A stretch of DNA of 64,000 nt from Acidimicrobiia bacterium (GTDB taxonomy: Bacteria > Actinomycetota > Acidimicrobiia > IMCC26256 > JAOSJM01), in contig JAOSJM010000001.1 of NCBI GenBank assembly GCA_027494165.1, positions 1,116,001 through 1,180,000 of the forward strand, in the 5' to 3' direction. Position 1 is the first letter of the stretch, and each line of letters opens with the position of its first letter. Both the position numbers and the translations under genes were made by a program. This document shows positions 25,470 to 34,676 of the stretch, piece after piece. The notes beneath the pieces are model-generated. The model did no database searches, was not told the origin of the DNA, and saw only the letters and a list, made by a program, of their open reading frames with translations.

Positions 25470-27391
25470 TCAACCCGGCGTCACCCGGAGGACCCGGTCG
25501 TTCCCGCTGTCGGACGTGGTCACGTAGAGGCTGCCGTCGGGCCCCTGGACCGGCGTCCGCAGGCGCCCGTACCCCGTGAGGATCGTCTGGGGCGCCGAGA
25601 ACCCCCCGAGGAAGTTGGGCACGAAGAGGACGACCTGGCGGGACTTGAGGCAGGCCACGACGAGCGCGCCGTCCCAGGCCTTCCACTGCGGACCGTCGAG
25701 GAAGGTCCCCCCGGAGGTGGCGAGGGTCCGGCTCCCCGACGACCACACCGCTCCCGTGGCCCCGGGGCGGGTCATGGGGACGCTCTCGTCGTAGCCACCC
25801 GGGGGCGGGGCCCACCCGTAGTCGGCCCCGGCGACGAGCAGGTTCACCTCGTCGTCGCGGGTGGGCCCGTGCTCGACCGAGTACGCCCGACCGGTCCCGG
25901 GCTGGAAGGCGAGCCCCTGCACGTTGCGGTGCCCGTAGGTGTAGACGCGGCTCCCCGGGAACGGGTTGCCCGGCGCGGGGTTGCCCTCCGCGTCGACCCG
26001 CAGCACCTTGCCTCCCGGGGATCCGAGGTCCTGGGCGACGCCGCCGGTGGCGGCGTCGCCGGTACCGATCCACAGGAAGCCGTCGGGTCCGAAGCGCGGC
26101 CGGCACCCGGAGTGGCGCCCGTCGGACGCCGCGTTGTGCGGCATCCCGGTCACCACGTCGACCCGCCCCGACAGGGTGGTGAACGCCGGGTCGAGCGACC
26201 AGCGGGCGACCCGCACGTCCCCGGCCGTCGAGGCGAAGCAGGCGTACACCCAGCGGTTCAGGAAGCCGAAGGCGGGGTGGAGCGCCAGGCCGAGGAGCCC
26301 GCCCTCGCCCCCGGTGGAGCGCACGTCGGTCGGCCCACCGGCGAGCTGGCGGACGGTCCCGTCGCCGAGGCGTGCCGAGATGCGGCCGGGACGCTCGGTG
26401 AAGATCATCGTCCCGTCGGCGGCGAAGGCGAGGTCCCAGGGGACCTCGAGGCCCGAGACGACGGTGGTGACGGTGAGCGACGGGGGTCCCTGGGGAGTGG
26501 TGTGTCGCTGGGGAAGGCGAAGATGCCGCCGTCGCTGGCGACGAGCCAGTAGCCGTCGCCGGTGGGGGTGGGGGCCATGCCCACGATCGGCCGGTTGAGG
26601 GCGGCGCCGCCCGCGCTGCCGTGGAAGGCGGCGTCGCCGAAGGCGAAGATGCCGCCGTCGCTGGCGACGAGCCAGTAGCCGTCGCCGGTGGGGGGGGGGG
26701 CCATGCCCACGATCGGCCGGTTGAGGGCGGCGCCGCCGGTGGAGCCGAGGAAGGCGGCGTCGCCGAAGGCGAAGATGCCGCCGTCGCTGGCGACGAGCCA
26801 GTAGCCGTCGCCGGTGGGGGTGGGGGCCATGCCCACGATCGGCTGGTTGAGGGGCGTCGCGCCGGTGGAGCCGAGGAACCGGGCGTCGCCGAAGGCGAAG
26901 ATGCCGCCGTCGCTGGCGACGAGCCAGTAGCCGTCGCCGGTGGGGGTGGGGGCCATGCCCACGATCGGCTGGTTGAGGGGCGTCGCGCCGGTGGAGCCGA
27001 GGAACCGGGCGTCGCCGAAGGCGAAGATGCCGCCGTCGCTGGCGACGAGCCAGTAGCCGTCGCCGGTGGGGGTGGGGGCCATGCCCACGATCGGCTGGTT
27101 GAGGGCGGCGCCGCCCGCGCTGCCGTGGAAGGCGGCGTCGCCGAAGGCGAAGATGCCGCCGTCGCTGGCGACGAGCCAGTAGCCGTCGCCGGTGGGGGTG
27201 GGGGCCATGCCCACGATCGGCCGGTTGAGTGGTGTCCCCCGGTGGAGCCGAAGAAGCCGGCCCCGGCCCCCGCCGGGACGGCGATGGCGGCCAGCAGGGC
27301 CCCGACGACGGCCAGGGCCAGGAGGAGCTTCGGCGCGTCGGGTGGGTCCTCGCAACGGGTACCTCCGGGGAGCGGCGGGGGGTGGTGCCAC
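25470..27391 (-). CDS. Secreted repeat protein fused to PQQ-type glucose/sorbosone dehydrogenase domain, frameshifted
   Basis: One exported protein split in the track by shifts near 27240 and 26490. In order: signal segment (LLLALAVVGALLAAIAVPAGAGA, in a third frame), six 42-residue repeats of YWLVASDGGIFAFGDA, a short Pro-rich linker, then a beta-propeller of the soluble aldose sugar dehydrogenase type with SGLEVPWDLAFAADGTMIFTERPGRI, GLALHPAF, YTYGHRNVQGLAF and EHGPTRDDEVN. Relatives oxidise sugars with PQQ and calcium. The exact start cannot be fixed: GTG 27391 is the track start, but a further indel near 27350-27385 is likely. Restored length ~620-640. The repeat module probably targets the enzyme to the cell surface (inference). 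Confidence 0.78.
26509..27240 (-). repeat. Tandem 126-bp coding repeats (six units)
   Basis: Six near-identical 126-bp units encode the YWLVASDGG repeats of the dehydrogenase fusion. Units alternate between two versions (GSTGATPLNQ and GSAGGAALNR). One unit has T changed to G inside GGGGGTGGGGG, giving a 12-base G run near 26689-26700 and the odd sequence APPPTG. Same repeat family as 6868-7541 but closer to each other than to that array. Confidence 0.85.
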
Positions 27392-27457
27392 CCTACCGAC
27401 CGGTGACGCGGGGACGGTGCCGGCCGGTGGGTCGTGTCATCCGGGCGGGGCCGGGTC

Positions 27458-27463
27458 TACGGT
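27458..27463 (+). promoter_or_regulatory. Putative -10 box TACGGT
   Basis: TACGGT ends 8 nt before GTG 27472 with no Shine-Dalgarno in between; likely a leaderless promoter for the hydrolase gene. Confidence 0.4.
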
Positions 27464-27471
27464 GCCGGACC

Positions 27472-28317
27472 GTGGAGCGGCTCGAGCTGGCGCTGGGTGG
27501 GCTCGTCTTCGACGCCGTGGCCGACGGGCCACCCGACGGCCCACTGGTGCTGCTCCTGCACGGCTTCCCCCAGAGTGCCCGGACCTGGCGGCACCAGGTG
27601 CCGGTCCTCGCCGCCGCCGGGTTCCGAGCGGTCGCCCCGGATCAGCGCGGGTACTCGCCCCGGGCCCGCCCGGCCGGCGTCGAGGCCTACCGCGTGGCGC
27701 ACCTCACCGACGACGTGCTCGGGATGGCCGACGCGCTCGGTGCCGAGCGGTTCCACCTCGTGGGCCACGACTGGGGCGGGGCCGTCGCGTGGCAGGTCGC
27801 CGGGCGGCACCCCGACCGGCTGGCGACCCTCACCGTGGTCTCCACGCCGCACCCCTCCGCCATGGCCCGATCCATCCGTGAGGGTGAGCAGCGCGAGCGC
27901 TCCGCGTACATGCTCTTCCTCCGGTCGGACGGCGCCGAGGACGCGCTGCTGGCCGACGGCGCCGCCCTGTTGCGGCTGGCGCTGGAGGACAGCGGGATGG
28001 ACCCCGGCGACGCCACCGCCTACACCGCCCTGATGCGCGAGCGATCCGCCCTCACCGGGGCCCTCAACTGGTACCGGGCCGCCGGCCAGGGGCTCACCGA
28101 GGGCCTGGGGCCCATCGTCACGCCCACGCTGTACGTCTGGAGCACCGACGACGTCGCGCTGGGACGGGAGGCCGCCGAGGCGACCGCCGGCCACGTGGCG
28201 GGCGACTACCGCTTCGTCGTGCTCGACGGGGTGAGCCACTGGATCTCCGAGGCGGCTCCGGAGGCCCTCAACCGGGTGCTCCTCGAGCACCTGGCCCCAT
28301 CCGGCCGCGCGGCCTGA
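27472..28317 (+). CDS. Alpha/beta hydrolase, epoxide-hydrolase-like
   Basis: 281-residue alpha/beta hydrolase. HGFPQSARTWRHQ forms the oxyanion HGxP motif, the nucleophile elbow is VGHDWGGAVAW with Asp as nucleophile, and the catalytic His is in GVSHWISEAAPEALN. Asp nucleophile plus HGFP motif is the pattern of soluble epoxide hydrolases and some haloalkane dehalogenases; the lid has a Tyr-rich stretch (GALNWYRAAG) as in epoxide hydrolases, where tyrosines polarise the epoxide. GTG 27472. It is divergent from the repeat/dehydrogenase gene, so the two may share a control region of about 80 bp. Confidence 0.88.
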   Translation: MERLELALGGLVFDAVADGPPDGPLVLLLHGFPQSARTWRHQVPVLAAAGFRAVAPDQRGYSPRARPAGVEAYRVAHLTDDVLGMADALGAERFHLVGHDWGGAVAWQVAGRHPDRLATLTVVSTPHPSAMARSIREGEQRERSAYMLFLRSDGAEDALLADGAALLRLALEDSGMDPGDATAYTALMRERSALTGALNWYRAAGQGLTEGLGPIVTPTLYVWSTDDVALGREAAEATAGHVAGDYRFVVLDGVSHWISEAAPEALNRVLLEHLAPSGRAA

Positions 28318-28395
28318 CCGCCGTCCCGCGGGTCCCCCGGGCGCGACGGAACGCCCGGTACGCTCCCGCACGTCCCTTCCCCCCGGGAGCGGTCG

Positions 28396-29958
28396 ATGGT
28401 CGAGCGCGCCGTCCGGCGCCGCCGGCGGCGGACCCGCCGGCTCCTCCTCGCTGCCGTGCTGGCCACCGTGGCGGCGACGGCCGCGGTCCGCGCGGCCCGC
28501 GGCGACGGGGGCGGCGACCGGGACCCGGCCCGGGCGGCCTCCGAACCCTCGACCGCCGTCGCGGCCGCACGGGTCCCGACGACGACCGTGCCCGTCCCGA
28601 CGACGACCACGCAGCCGCCCTTCGACGGATGGGTCGACCCGGCCTCGGTCGGCGCGCCCTACGGGAACGTGGTCGAGGGGGTCCTCACCTTCCGGGGCAA
28701 CCCGACCCGGACCTACTACGGGGAGGGGCCGGTGCCGAGCGCGCCGCGGGTGCTCTGGAGCTTCCCCGCCACGGGCGGGATGTGCTCGCCCTCGACCGAG
28801 AAGGGCGAGACGACCACGTGGTGCGGGACGGGGTGGACGGGCCAGCCGGCCGTCTTCGAGCGCGACGGGCGCACCTGGGTCGCGTTCGGGGCGTACGACC
28901 GGGCCGTGCACCTGCTCGACGGGGCCACGGGGGAGCGGATCCTGCCCGACTTCCCCACGGGCGACATCGTCAAGGGCTCGGTCACCGTCGACCCCGACGG
29001 GTACCCGCTCCTGTACAGCGGCTCGAGGGACGGGTTCTTCCGGGTGCTGGCCCTCGACCGCCCGGCGCCGGTCGAGCTGTGGCGGCTCGCCGCCACCGAC
29101 GTGTCCCCGACGCGGTGGAACGACGACTGGGACGGCAGCGCCCTCGTGCTCGGCGACCACCTCGTCGAGGGCGGCGAGAACAGCCGGCTCCACGTGGTGC
29201 GCCTCCATCGCGGGTACGGCCCCGACGGGCTGGTGACGGTGGCGCCCGAGCTCGTCTTCCACGCGCCGGGATGGGACGACGAGCTCCTCGCCGCGGTCGG
29301 GAACGAGGTCTCGATCGAGGGCTCGGTGAGCGTCCTCGGGGACACGGCGTACTTCGCGAACTCCGGGGGCCTCGTGCAGGGCTGGGACCTGCGGCCGCTG
29401 CGGACCGGGGAGGGCGAGCCCGCCCGGGTGTTCCGCTTCTGGACCGGTGACGACACCGACGCCACCGTGGTCGTCGACGAGGAGGGCATGCTCTACGTGG
29501 CCTCGGAGTGGGAGCGTCACACGCCACGCGCCACCGAGGTCGGGCAGATCCTCAAGCTCGACCCGTCCCGGCCGGATCCCGTGGTGTGGTCCGTGCCCGA
29601 CCAGGGCTCCGGCAGGGCCGGGGTGTGGGCGACCCCGGCGATCCACCGCGACCTGGTGATCGTCCCGACCGACGCGGGGCGCGTCCTCGGGCTCGACCGC
29701 GCGACCGGGGCCGTCCGCTGGGAGAAGCACCTTCCCGGGCCCACCTGGCAGTCGCCCGTGGTCGTCGACGACGTGTGGATCCAGGGGGACTGCGGCGGGG
29801 TCCTCCACGCCTACGACGTGTCGGACACCACGGTCGACCCGCCCGAGCTCTGGGCGGTCCCGATCGGGGGCTGCATCGAGTCGACCCCCGTGGTGTGGCG
29901 TGGCCGGGTCTACGTCGGGACGCGGGCCGGGCGCTTCCACGCCCTGGGCGACGGGTGA
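28396..29958 (+). CDS. Exported PQQ-like beta-propeller protein
   Basis: 520 residues: very basic N-terminus (RRRRRRTRR), one membrane segment (LLLAAVLATVAATAAV), a Thr/Pro-rich linker (TTTVPVPTTTT) and a large outward-facing beta-propeller with recurring blades such as GSVTVDPDGYPLLYSG, ATPAIHRDLVIVPTDAGRVLGLD and ESTPVVWRGRVYVGTRAG. The blades match PQQ-binding/BamB-like repeats, but I see no clear PQQ ligand set, so enzymatic activity is uncertain; a scaffold or sensor role is possible. ATG 28396, with GGGAGC upstream. Stands between a hydrolase and rmuC without obvious partners. Confidence 0.72.
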   Translation: MVERAVRRRRRRTRRLLLAAVLATVAATAAVRAARGDGGGDRDPARAASEPSTAVAAARVPTTTVPVPTTTTQPPFDGWVDPASVGAPYGNVVEGVLTFRGNPTRTYYGEGPVPSAPRVLWSFPATGGMCSPSTEKGETTTWCGTGWTGQPAVFERDGRTWVAFGAYDRAVHLLDGATGERILPDFPTGDIVKGSVTVDPDGYPLLYSGSRDGFFRVLALDRPAPVELWRLAATDVSPTRWNDDWDGSALVLGDHLVEGGENSRLHVVRLHRGYGPDGLVTVAPELVFHAPGWDDELLAAVGNEVSIEGSVSVLGDTAYFANSGGLVQGWDLRPLRTGEGEPARVFRFWTGDDTDATVVVDEEGMLYVASEWERHTPRATEVGQILKLDPSRPDPVVWSVPDQGSGRAGVWATPAIHRDLVIVPTDAGRVLGLDRATGAVRWEKHLPGPTWQSPVVVDDVWIQGDCGGVLHAYDVSDTTVDPPELWAVPIGGCIESTPVVWRGRVYVGTRAGRFHALGDG

Positions 29959-30073
29959 CCTCCCCCGGGACCGCCCGGGTGCCACGCCGCGTGGCCCGTC
30001 GCGACCCGGGGATCCCGGTTCCCGTCACACCCCGCCGGTATGGTCCCAGCGGAGGTCGAGCCGTCCCGGGAGC

Positions 30074-31271
30074 GTGATCGTGGTCGTCATCGTCGTCGTC
30101 GCCGTCGTGGTCGCCGCCGGCCTGGGAGCCGCGGGGGCCCTGGCCCTCGCTCGCCGGCAGCGGGTGAGCGCGGGCGACCTGGTCGAGGAGCTCCGCCGTG
30201 CCGTCGAGGTGCAGCGGGCCGAGGGCGAGGCCCAGCGCGACGCGGCGCTGAAGGCGGCGCTCGACCACCTGGTCACGACCGGGAAGGCCGTGATCGACGC
30301 GGAGCGTGAGCTGGGGGCGCGCGACCTCGAGGGCAAGAAGTCGCTCATCGACCAGCAGCTCCAGGCCATGACGGCCGAATTGGGGAAGGTCAGCGGGCTG
30401 GTGCGGGAGCTCGAGGCCGAGCGGGCCTCCAAGCTCGGCGAGCTGTCGAGCGTGCTCCGCCAGCAGACCGACGGGCTCGCGTCGCTCACCGAGACCACCA
30501 ACAGCCTGCGCCAGGCCCTCTCCAGCACGAAGGCCCGGGGCCAGTGGGGCGAGCGGATGGCCGAGGACGTGCTCAGGCTCGCCGGGTTCGTCGAGAACGT
30601 CAACTACCGGAAGCAGCGGGCCGTGGAGGGCCGGGCCGGCGTCCCCGACTTCACCTTCCTCCTGCCCCAGGACCTGGCGCTGCACATGGACGTCAAGTTC
30701 CCGCTCGACAACTACCTCCGGTACCTCGAGGCCGGGAGCGATCTCGAGCGGCGCCGCTACCGCGACGACTTCCTGCGTGACGTCCGCGGCCGGGTGAGGG
30801 AGCTGGCGGCCCGGCCCTACGTCGACCCGGGCGGCTCGACCGTCGACTGCATGCTGCTGTTCATCCCCAACGAGCAGCTCTACGCCTTCATGCACGAGCA
30901 GGACGGAGCCCTGCTCGACGAGGGCGCTCTCGCGCAAGATCGTGTTCTGCTCGCCGCTCACCCTGTTCGCGGTGCTGGCGGTCGTCCGCCAGTCGGTCGA
31001 GAACTTCCGGCTGGAGCGCACGTCCGACCAGATCCTGGCCCTGCTCGGGGCGTTCACGAAGCAGTGGGAGGAGTTCGTCGGCCAGATGGACAAGCTCGGC
31101 CGGCGGATCGCCGACACCAGCAAGGAGTTCGACACGCTCGTGGGCACGCGCCGGCGCATGCTGGAGCGCCAGCTCGACAAGGTCGACGCGCTCCGCTCCG
31201 AGCGCGCGCTCGGCGAGGCCGGCGAGGGCGGCGTCCTCGACCTCGGTACCCCGCGGGCGCTCGAGGCCTGA
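30074..31271 (+). CDS. rmuC: DNA recombination protein RmuC, one frameshift
   Basis: Predicted nuclease-like protein limiting rearrangements at inverted repeats (known for E. coli RmuC). One N-terminal membrane helix (VIVVVIVVVAVVVAAGLGAAG), a long coiled coil (residues ~40-150), then the RmuC core: ARGQWGERMAEDVLRLAGF, VPDFTFLLP, HMDVKFPLDNY and LLFIPNEQLYAF. The frame slips near 30935 (LAQDRVLL should read LARKIVFCSPLTLFAVL) and ends at TGA 31271. Restored length ~399. GTG 30074 is the first start before the membrane helix. Confidence 0.9.
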
Positions 31272-31297
31272 GCGGAGGTCGCCGGGAACCGCCGGGT

Positions 31298-32125
31298 TCA
31301 GCGGAACTCGTCGAACACCGCGGCGAGGGCCTCCACGGACCGCAGCCAGCCGTCGAGGTCCCGCTGGACCGGGGCGGCCACGAGGTGCTGGAGGCCCGCG
31401 CCGCGGTAGGCGTCCAGGCTCCGGCGGATCTCCTCGGCCTCCGTGACCAGCCCGTCCCAGGTCGTGCGGACCGACAGGGTGAAGGACTCCTCGGGGCGGT
31501 CCTGCCGCAGCCGGGCCAGGATCGGCGCGATCTCGGCCGGGCCGAGGAACGTGCCGTGCCAGCCGTCACCGACCCTGACGGCCCGCTCGAGGGCGGGGGG
31601 CGAGCTCCCTCCCACCCAGAGCGGGAGTCGCCGCCCGGGTTGGGGGAGCACCCGCTGGGCGGTGATCCGGACCCGGGGCCCGGCGTAGTCCACCGGGTCC
31701 TGCTCCCAGCAGGCCCGCAGCGCGCCGATGGCCTCGTCGGTGCGCGCGCCCCGCTCGCGGAAGGGCACCCCGAGCGCCTCGAACTCGCCCTCCAGCCAAC
31801 CGGCGGCCGCGCCGACGATCAGGCGCCCGCCGGCCAGGCGGTCGAGCGACGCCAGCTCCTTGGCCAGGTGGAGCGGGTGGCGGTAGGGGAGCACCAGGAC
31901 GCTGGTGCCCAGGCCCACCCGACCGGTGGCGGCCGCCGCCCACGTGAGCGTCACCACGGGCTCGAAGAGGTACGGGGGCGGGTAGGGGGCGCCGGCCGGG
32001 ACGGTCAGGTGGTCACTGACCCAGACGTCGTCTAACCCGAGCTCCTCGGCGTGGCGGGCGACGGCGGCGATCGACTCGGGTCCCGCCGCGCGGCCGTACT
32101 GGGGGAGGTGGACACCGAAGCGCAC
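31298..32125 (-). CDS. LLM-class F420-dependent oxidoreductase
   Basis: Luciferase-like TIM-barrel enzyme of 275 residues. RFGVHLPQYGR at the start, AEELGLDDVWVSDHL, RVGLGTSVLVLPYRHP and RLIVGAAAGWLEGEFEALG are family motifs; members of this size usually use reduced F420 rather than FMN, and the host makes F420 (FbiC at 48847-51199). GTG 32125 follows ACGGAGGAG. Substrate cannot be predicted. Convergent with rmuC, 26 nt apart. Confidence 0.88.
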   Translation of the reverse strand: MRFGVHLPQYGRAAGPESIAAVARHAEELGLDDVWVSDHLTVPAGAPYPPPYLFEPVVTLTWAAAATGRVGLGTSVLVLPYRHPLHLAKELASLDRLAGGRLIVGAAAGWLEGEFEALGVPFRERGARTDEAIGALRACWEQDPVDYAGPRVRITAQRVLPQPGRRLPLWVGGSSPPALERAVRVGDGWHGTFLGPAEIAPILARLRQDRPEESFTLSVRTTWDGLVTEAEEIRRSLDAYRGAGLQHLVAAPVQRDLDGWLRSVEALAAVFDEFR

Positions 32126-32190
32126 GGCTGGCTCCTCCGTCGAGCGGTTCCGTCGGAGGCACCCTAGGTCGCCACGGCGCCGGTGACCGG

Positions 32191-32196
32191 TACGAT
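32191..32196 (+). promoter_or_regulatory. Putative -10 box TACGAT
   Basis: TACGAT lies 7 nt before GTG 32204, supporting that start over the track's GTG 32183, which lies upstream of the box. Confidence 0.45.
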
Positions 32197-32203
32197 CGAC
32201 GGC

Positions 32204-32617
32204 GTGCTCCCCCTCCTCGTCGTGCTCTTCGTGATCGTTCCGCTCGTGGAGCTCGCGGTCATCATCCAGGTGGCCGACCGGCTCGGTCTCCTCGAGACGA
32301 TCGGGCTGCTGCTCGTCGTGTCGGTCGTGGGCGCCTGGATGGTGAAGGTCCAGGGGCTCGGCGTCCTCCGGCGGATGCAGGACCAGCTCGCCGCCGGCAC
32401 GGTCCCCGGGGCCGAGCTGGTGAACGGGGTCCTGGTGCTCGTGGCCGGAGCGTTGCTCCTGACCCCCGGGTTCGTCACCGACGCCACCGGGTTGCTCCTC
32501 CTCCTGCCCCCGGTCCGGGCGGTCCTGCGCCGCTGGATGCGGCGGCGCCTCCTCGCCGGGGTGGAGGTCCACCGGTGGGACGGAGGGGGGAGCGAGCCCC
32601 GGGACGTCGATCTCTGA
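32204..32617 (+). CDS. FxsA family membrane protein
   Basis: Small inner-membrane protein (137 residues from GTG 32204) with FxsA features: VPLVELAVIIQVADRLG, GAWMVKVQGLGVLRRMQDQLAAG and LLLTPGFVTDATGLLLLLPPVR. About three to four transmembrane segments and a polar tail. In E. coli FxsA reduces exclusion of phage T7 in F-plasmid cells; its general role, possibly in membrane lipid or protein quality control, is unsettled. Stop is 15 nt from the convergent downstream gene. Confidence 0.88.
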   Translation: MLPLLVVLFVIVPLVELAVIIQVADRLGLLETIGLLLVVSVVGAWMVKVQGLGVLRRMQDQLAAGTVPGAELVNGVLVLVAGALLLTPGFVTDATGLLLLLPPVRAVLRRWMRRRLLAGVEVHRWDGGGSEPRDVDL

Positions 32618-32632
32618 GGTCGGCGGCGCCCC

Positions 32633-33379
32633 TCATCGCAGCAGCTCGGGCGCGACCGGGCAGTCGGGACGGCGCGCCGCGTCCCGCGGGTGCTGGGGAC
32701 CCTTGGGCCCGACGACGCGATCGGCGACGTCGAGCGGCACGACATCGACCGCCGGCTCGTCGCCGAGCCGGGCGCCGAGCACGTCGAAGAGGCGGGCCGG
32801 GAGGGTGCGGCCGGCGCCGGCGACGAACCAGACCGGGGCCGGCACCTCGCGTGCGGCCCGGGCGAGCCCGACCGCTCCGGCCGGGACCACCGCGCCGTCC
32901 GGTCCGAGCGCGTGGACCCCCACGAGCACGTGGCCGGGCGAAGACGCCAGACCCTCGGCCTCGCTCACGGGGCGCGCGACACGGGCCGGCCGGCCGCAGC
33001 CGCGGACGGCCAGGAGGTGCAGGTCGGGGCGGATCGCGCCGGTCGCCTCGACGACCTCGGCGGCACCGAGCACGAGGACCGGGTCCTCGGGCGGGAAGGG
33101 GAGTGCCTCGGCGAGGCGGGTGGGCGTCGGGTCCGTGCGGAGCAGCCGGCAGGCCTCGGCGGCGGCGTCGGCGGGGTCGGGGGCGCACAGGGCCCGGGCG
33201 CAGAGCCACCAGAGCCGGCCGTTCACGGGGTGGTGGGCGACGAGACGGCGGCAGGCCACCACGAGCCCGGCGGGGTCGTCGCGGAACCCGCCCAGGCAGT
33301 CGGCGGCCTCCTCGACGAGGTCGGTGTCGTCGGTGTCGGCCCAGCGGGCGAGGTGGCGGAGCCGCTCGAAGGGCTGCAC
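32633..33379 (-). CDS. Conserved hypothetical, eIF-2B/ISOCOT-like C-terminal fold
   Basis: 248 residues. The N-terminal half is helical (LRHLARWADTDDTDLVEEAADCLGG and WWLCARALCAPDPADAAAEA). The C-terminal half, especially VLVGVHALGPDGAVVPAGAVGLARAAREVPAPVWFVAG, resembles the nucleotide/sugar-phosphate-isomerase fold of eIF-2B alpha and methylthioribose-1-phosphate isomerase, without the isomerase's active-site cysteine motif that I can find. Function unknown. GTG 33379 comes 6 nt after a TATGGT box (33386-33391), so a leaderless start is likely. Confidence 0.55.
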   Translation of the reverse strand: MQPFERLRHLARWADTDDTDLVEEAADCLGGFRDDPAGLVVACRRLVAHHPVNGRLWWLCARALCAPDPADAAAEACRLLRTDPTPTRLAEALPFPPEDPVLVLGAAEVVEATGAIRPDLHLLAVRGCGRPARVARPVSEAEGLASSPGHVLVGVHALGPDGAVVPAGAVGLARAAREVPAPVWFVAGAGRTLPARLFDVLGARLGDEPAVDVVPLDVADRVVGPKGPQHPRDAARRPDCPVAPELLR

Positions 33380-33385
33380 CCGCGG

Positions 33386-33391
33386 ACCATA
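33386..33391 (-). promoter_or_regulatory. Putative -10 box TATGGT
   Basis: Minus-strand TATGGT, 6 nt before GTG 33379, no Shine-Dalgarno between; leaderless-type promoter. Confidence 0.4.
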
Positions 33392-33517
33392 CCCGCGGCG
33401 TCTCGCTCGCAACCGGCGGGACCCCGATCGGGTCGGGACCCGTGGCTCCCGGGCGGCCCGGGCTCGCGCGCCGCGGCGCCGCCGAGGGCCGGGGGCGCCG
33501 AGGACGGCCGCGCGACC

Positions 33518-33523
33518 TAAGGT
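33518..33523 (+). promoter_or_regulatory. Putative -10 box TAAGGT
   Basis: TAAGGT, 6 nt before ATG 33530, identical to the padR -10 box; favours ATG 33530 over GTG 33527. Confidence 0.45.
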
Positions 33524-33529
33524 GCGGTG

Positions 33530-34609
33530 ATGGTGTTCGAGGCGAGCGAGGCGGCCGGCCCGGGCGTCCCGGCCGGCCTGGCCGGGGTCGGGGAGCGGAC
33601 CGACCGCCGCATCGGCGACCTGCTCTCCGCCGAGGAGCGGCGGTGGGGCGACGCCGACCCCGACCTCCGGGAGCCGCTGACGGCGCTGCGGGAGCTCGTC
33701 CTCGCCGGCGGCAAGCGGCTCCGGCCCGCCTTCTGCTACTGGGCCTTCGTCGGTGCGGGAGGTGAGCCCGACGACCCGGCCGTCGTCGACGTCGGGGCCG
33801 CGCTCGAGCTCCTCCACACCTTCGCCCTCGTCCACGACGACATCATGGACGGGTCGCGGTGGCGGCGGGGTGCCCCGACGGTCCACGAGCGCTTCACCGC
33901 CCGCCACGCCGAGCGTGCCTGGCAGGGGGAGGGCCGTCGCTTCGGGGAGGGGGCGGCGATCCTCGTGGGCGACTTCGCCTTCGTCTACGCCGACGTGCTC
34001 ATGGCCCGCACGTCCCCGGAGGTCCGGTCGCTCTTCGACGAGCTCCGGCTCGAGCTCTGCGTCGGCCAGTACCTCGACCTGGTCGGGACCGCGTCCCGGA
34101 CCGGGGACCCCGAGCGGGCCCGGCGCATCGAGCGGTTCAAGTCGGCGAAGTACACCGTGGAGCGCCCGCTCCACCTCGGCGCGGCGCTGGCGGGTCGCTT
34201 CGACGAGCTGGCCGGGCCGCTCAGCGCGGTCGGGCTGCCGTTGGGCGAGGCGTTCCAGCTCCGCGACGACCTGCTCGGGGTGTTCGGGGACACCACGATC
34301 ACCGGCAAGCCCGTCGGGGACGACCTCCGGGAGGGCAAGCTCACCCCGCTCGTGGCGATCGCCACCCAACGGGCCGACGCCCGCCAGCGCGAGGTGCTCG
34401 GATTCCTGGGCCATCCCGACCTCGGCGAGGACGACCTCGCGGCGCTGCGCACCACGCTCGTCGACACGGGCGCCTGCGACGAGGTGGAGGAGGCGATCGG
34501 GCGCCTCGTCGACGAGGGGCTCGACGCCCTCGCGTCGGTGCCGATCGTCGAGTCGGCCCGTGACGCGCTCGCGGACCTGGGCCGGTTCGTGGCCTGGCGG
34601 GATCGCTGA
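33530..34609 (+). CDS. Polyprenyl diphosphate synthase (GGPP-synthase type)
   Basis: All-trans prenyltransferase that elongates allylic diphosphates with IPP for carotenoids, quinones or polyprenols. The first aspartate-rich motif is LVHDDIMDGSRWRRG and the second is QLRDDLLGVFGD; GGKRLRPAF binds the diphosphate. 359 residues. The chain-length region just before the first motif (ALELLHTFALVHDD) has Phe at the position that tends to shorten products, consistent with C20, but that is inference. ATG 33530 with -10 box at 33518. Followed 67 nt later by an ABC exporter pair. Confidence 0.92.
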   Translation: MVFEASEAAGPGVPAGLAGVGERTDRRIGDLLSAEERRWGDADPDLREPLTALRELVLAGGKRLRPAFCYWAFVGAGGEPDDPAVVDVGAALELLHTFALVHDDIMDGSRWRRGAPTVHERFTARHAERAWQGEGRRFGEGAAILVGDFAFVYADVLMARTSPEVRSLFDELRLELCVGQYLDLVGTASRTGDPERARRIERFKSAKYTVERPLHLGAALAGRFDELAGPLSAVGLPLGEAFQLRDDLLGVFGDTTITGKPVGDDLREGKLTPLVAIATQRADARQREVLGFLGHPDLGEDDLAALRTTLVDTGACDEVEEAIGRLVDEGLDALASVPIVESARDALADLGRFVAWRDR

Positions 34610-34661
34610 ACGGGCCGATGGCCCCCCGGCGCCGCGTCGAAGCGGCCGGGGCGAGCTCCGG

Positions 34662-34667
34662 TAGGCT
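34662..34667 (+). promoter_or_regulatory. Putative -10 box TAGGCT
   Basis: TAGGCT, 9 nt before ATG 34677, no Shine-Dalgarno; leaderless promoter of the ABC exporter genes. Confidence 0.45.
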
Positions 34668-34676
34668 CCGCCGACG

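Noticed and set aside
26621-27406. Plus-strand ORF of GGGGHAHDR-type repeats
   Set aside because: It is the antisense shadow of the 126-bp coding repeats; low-complexity composition and no start signal.
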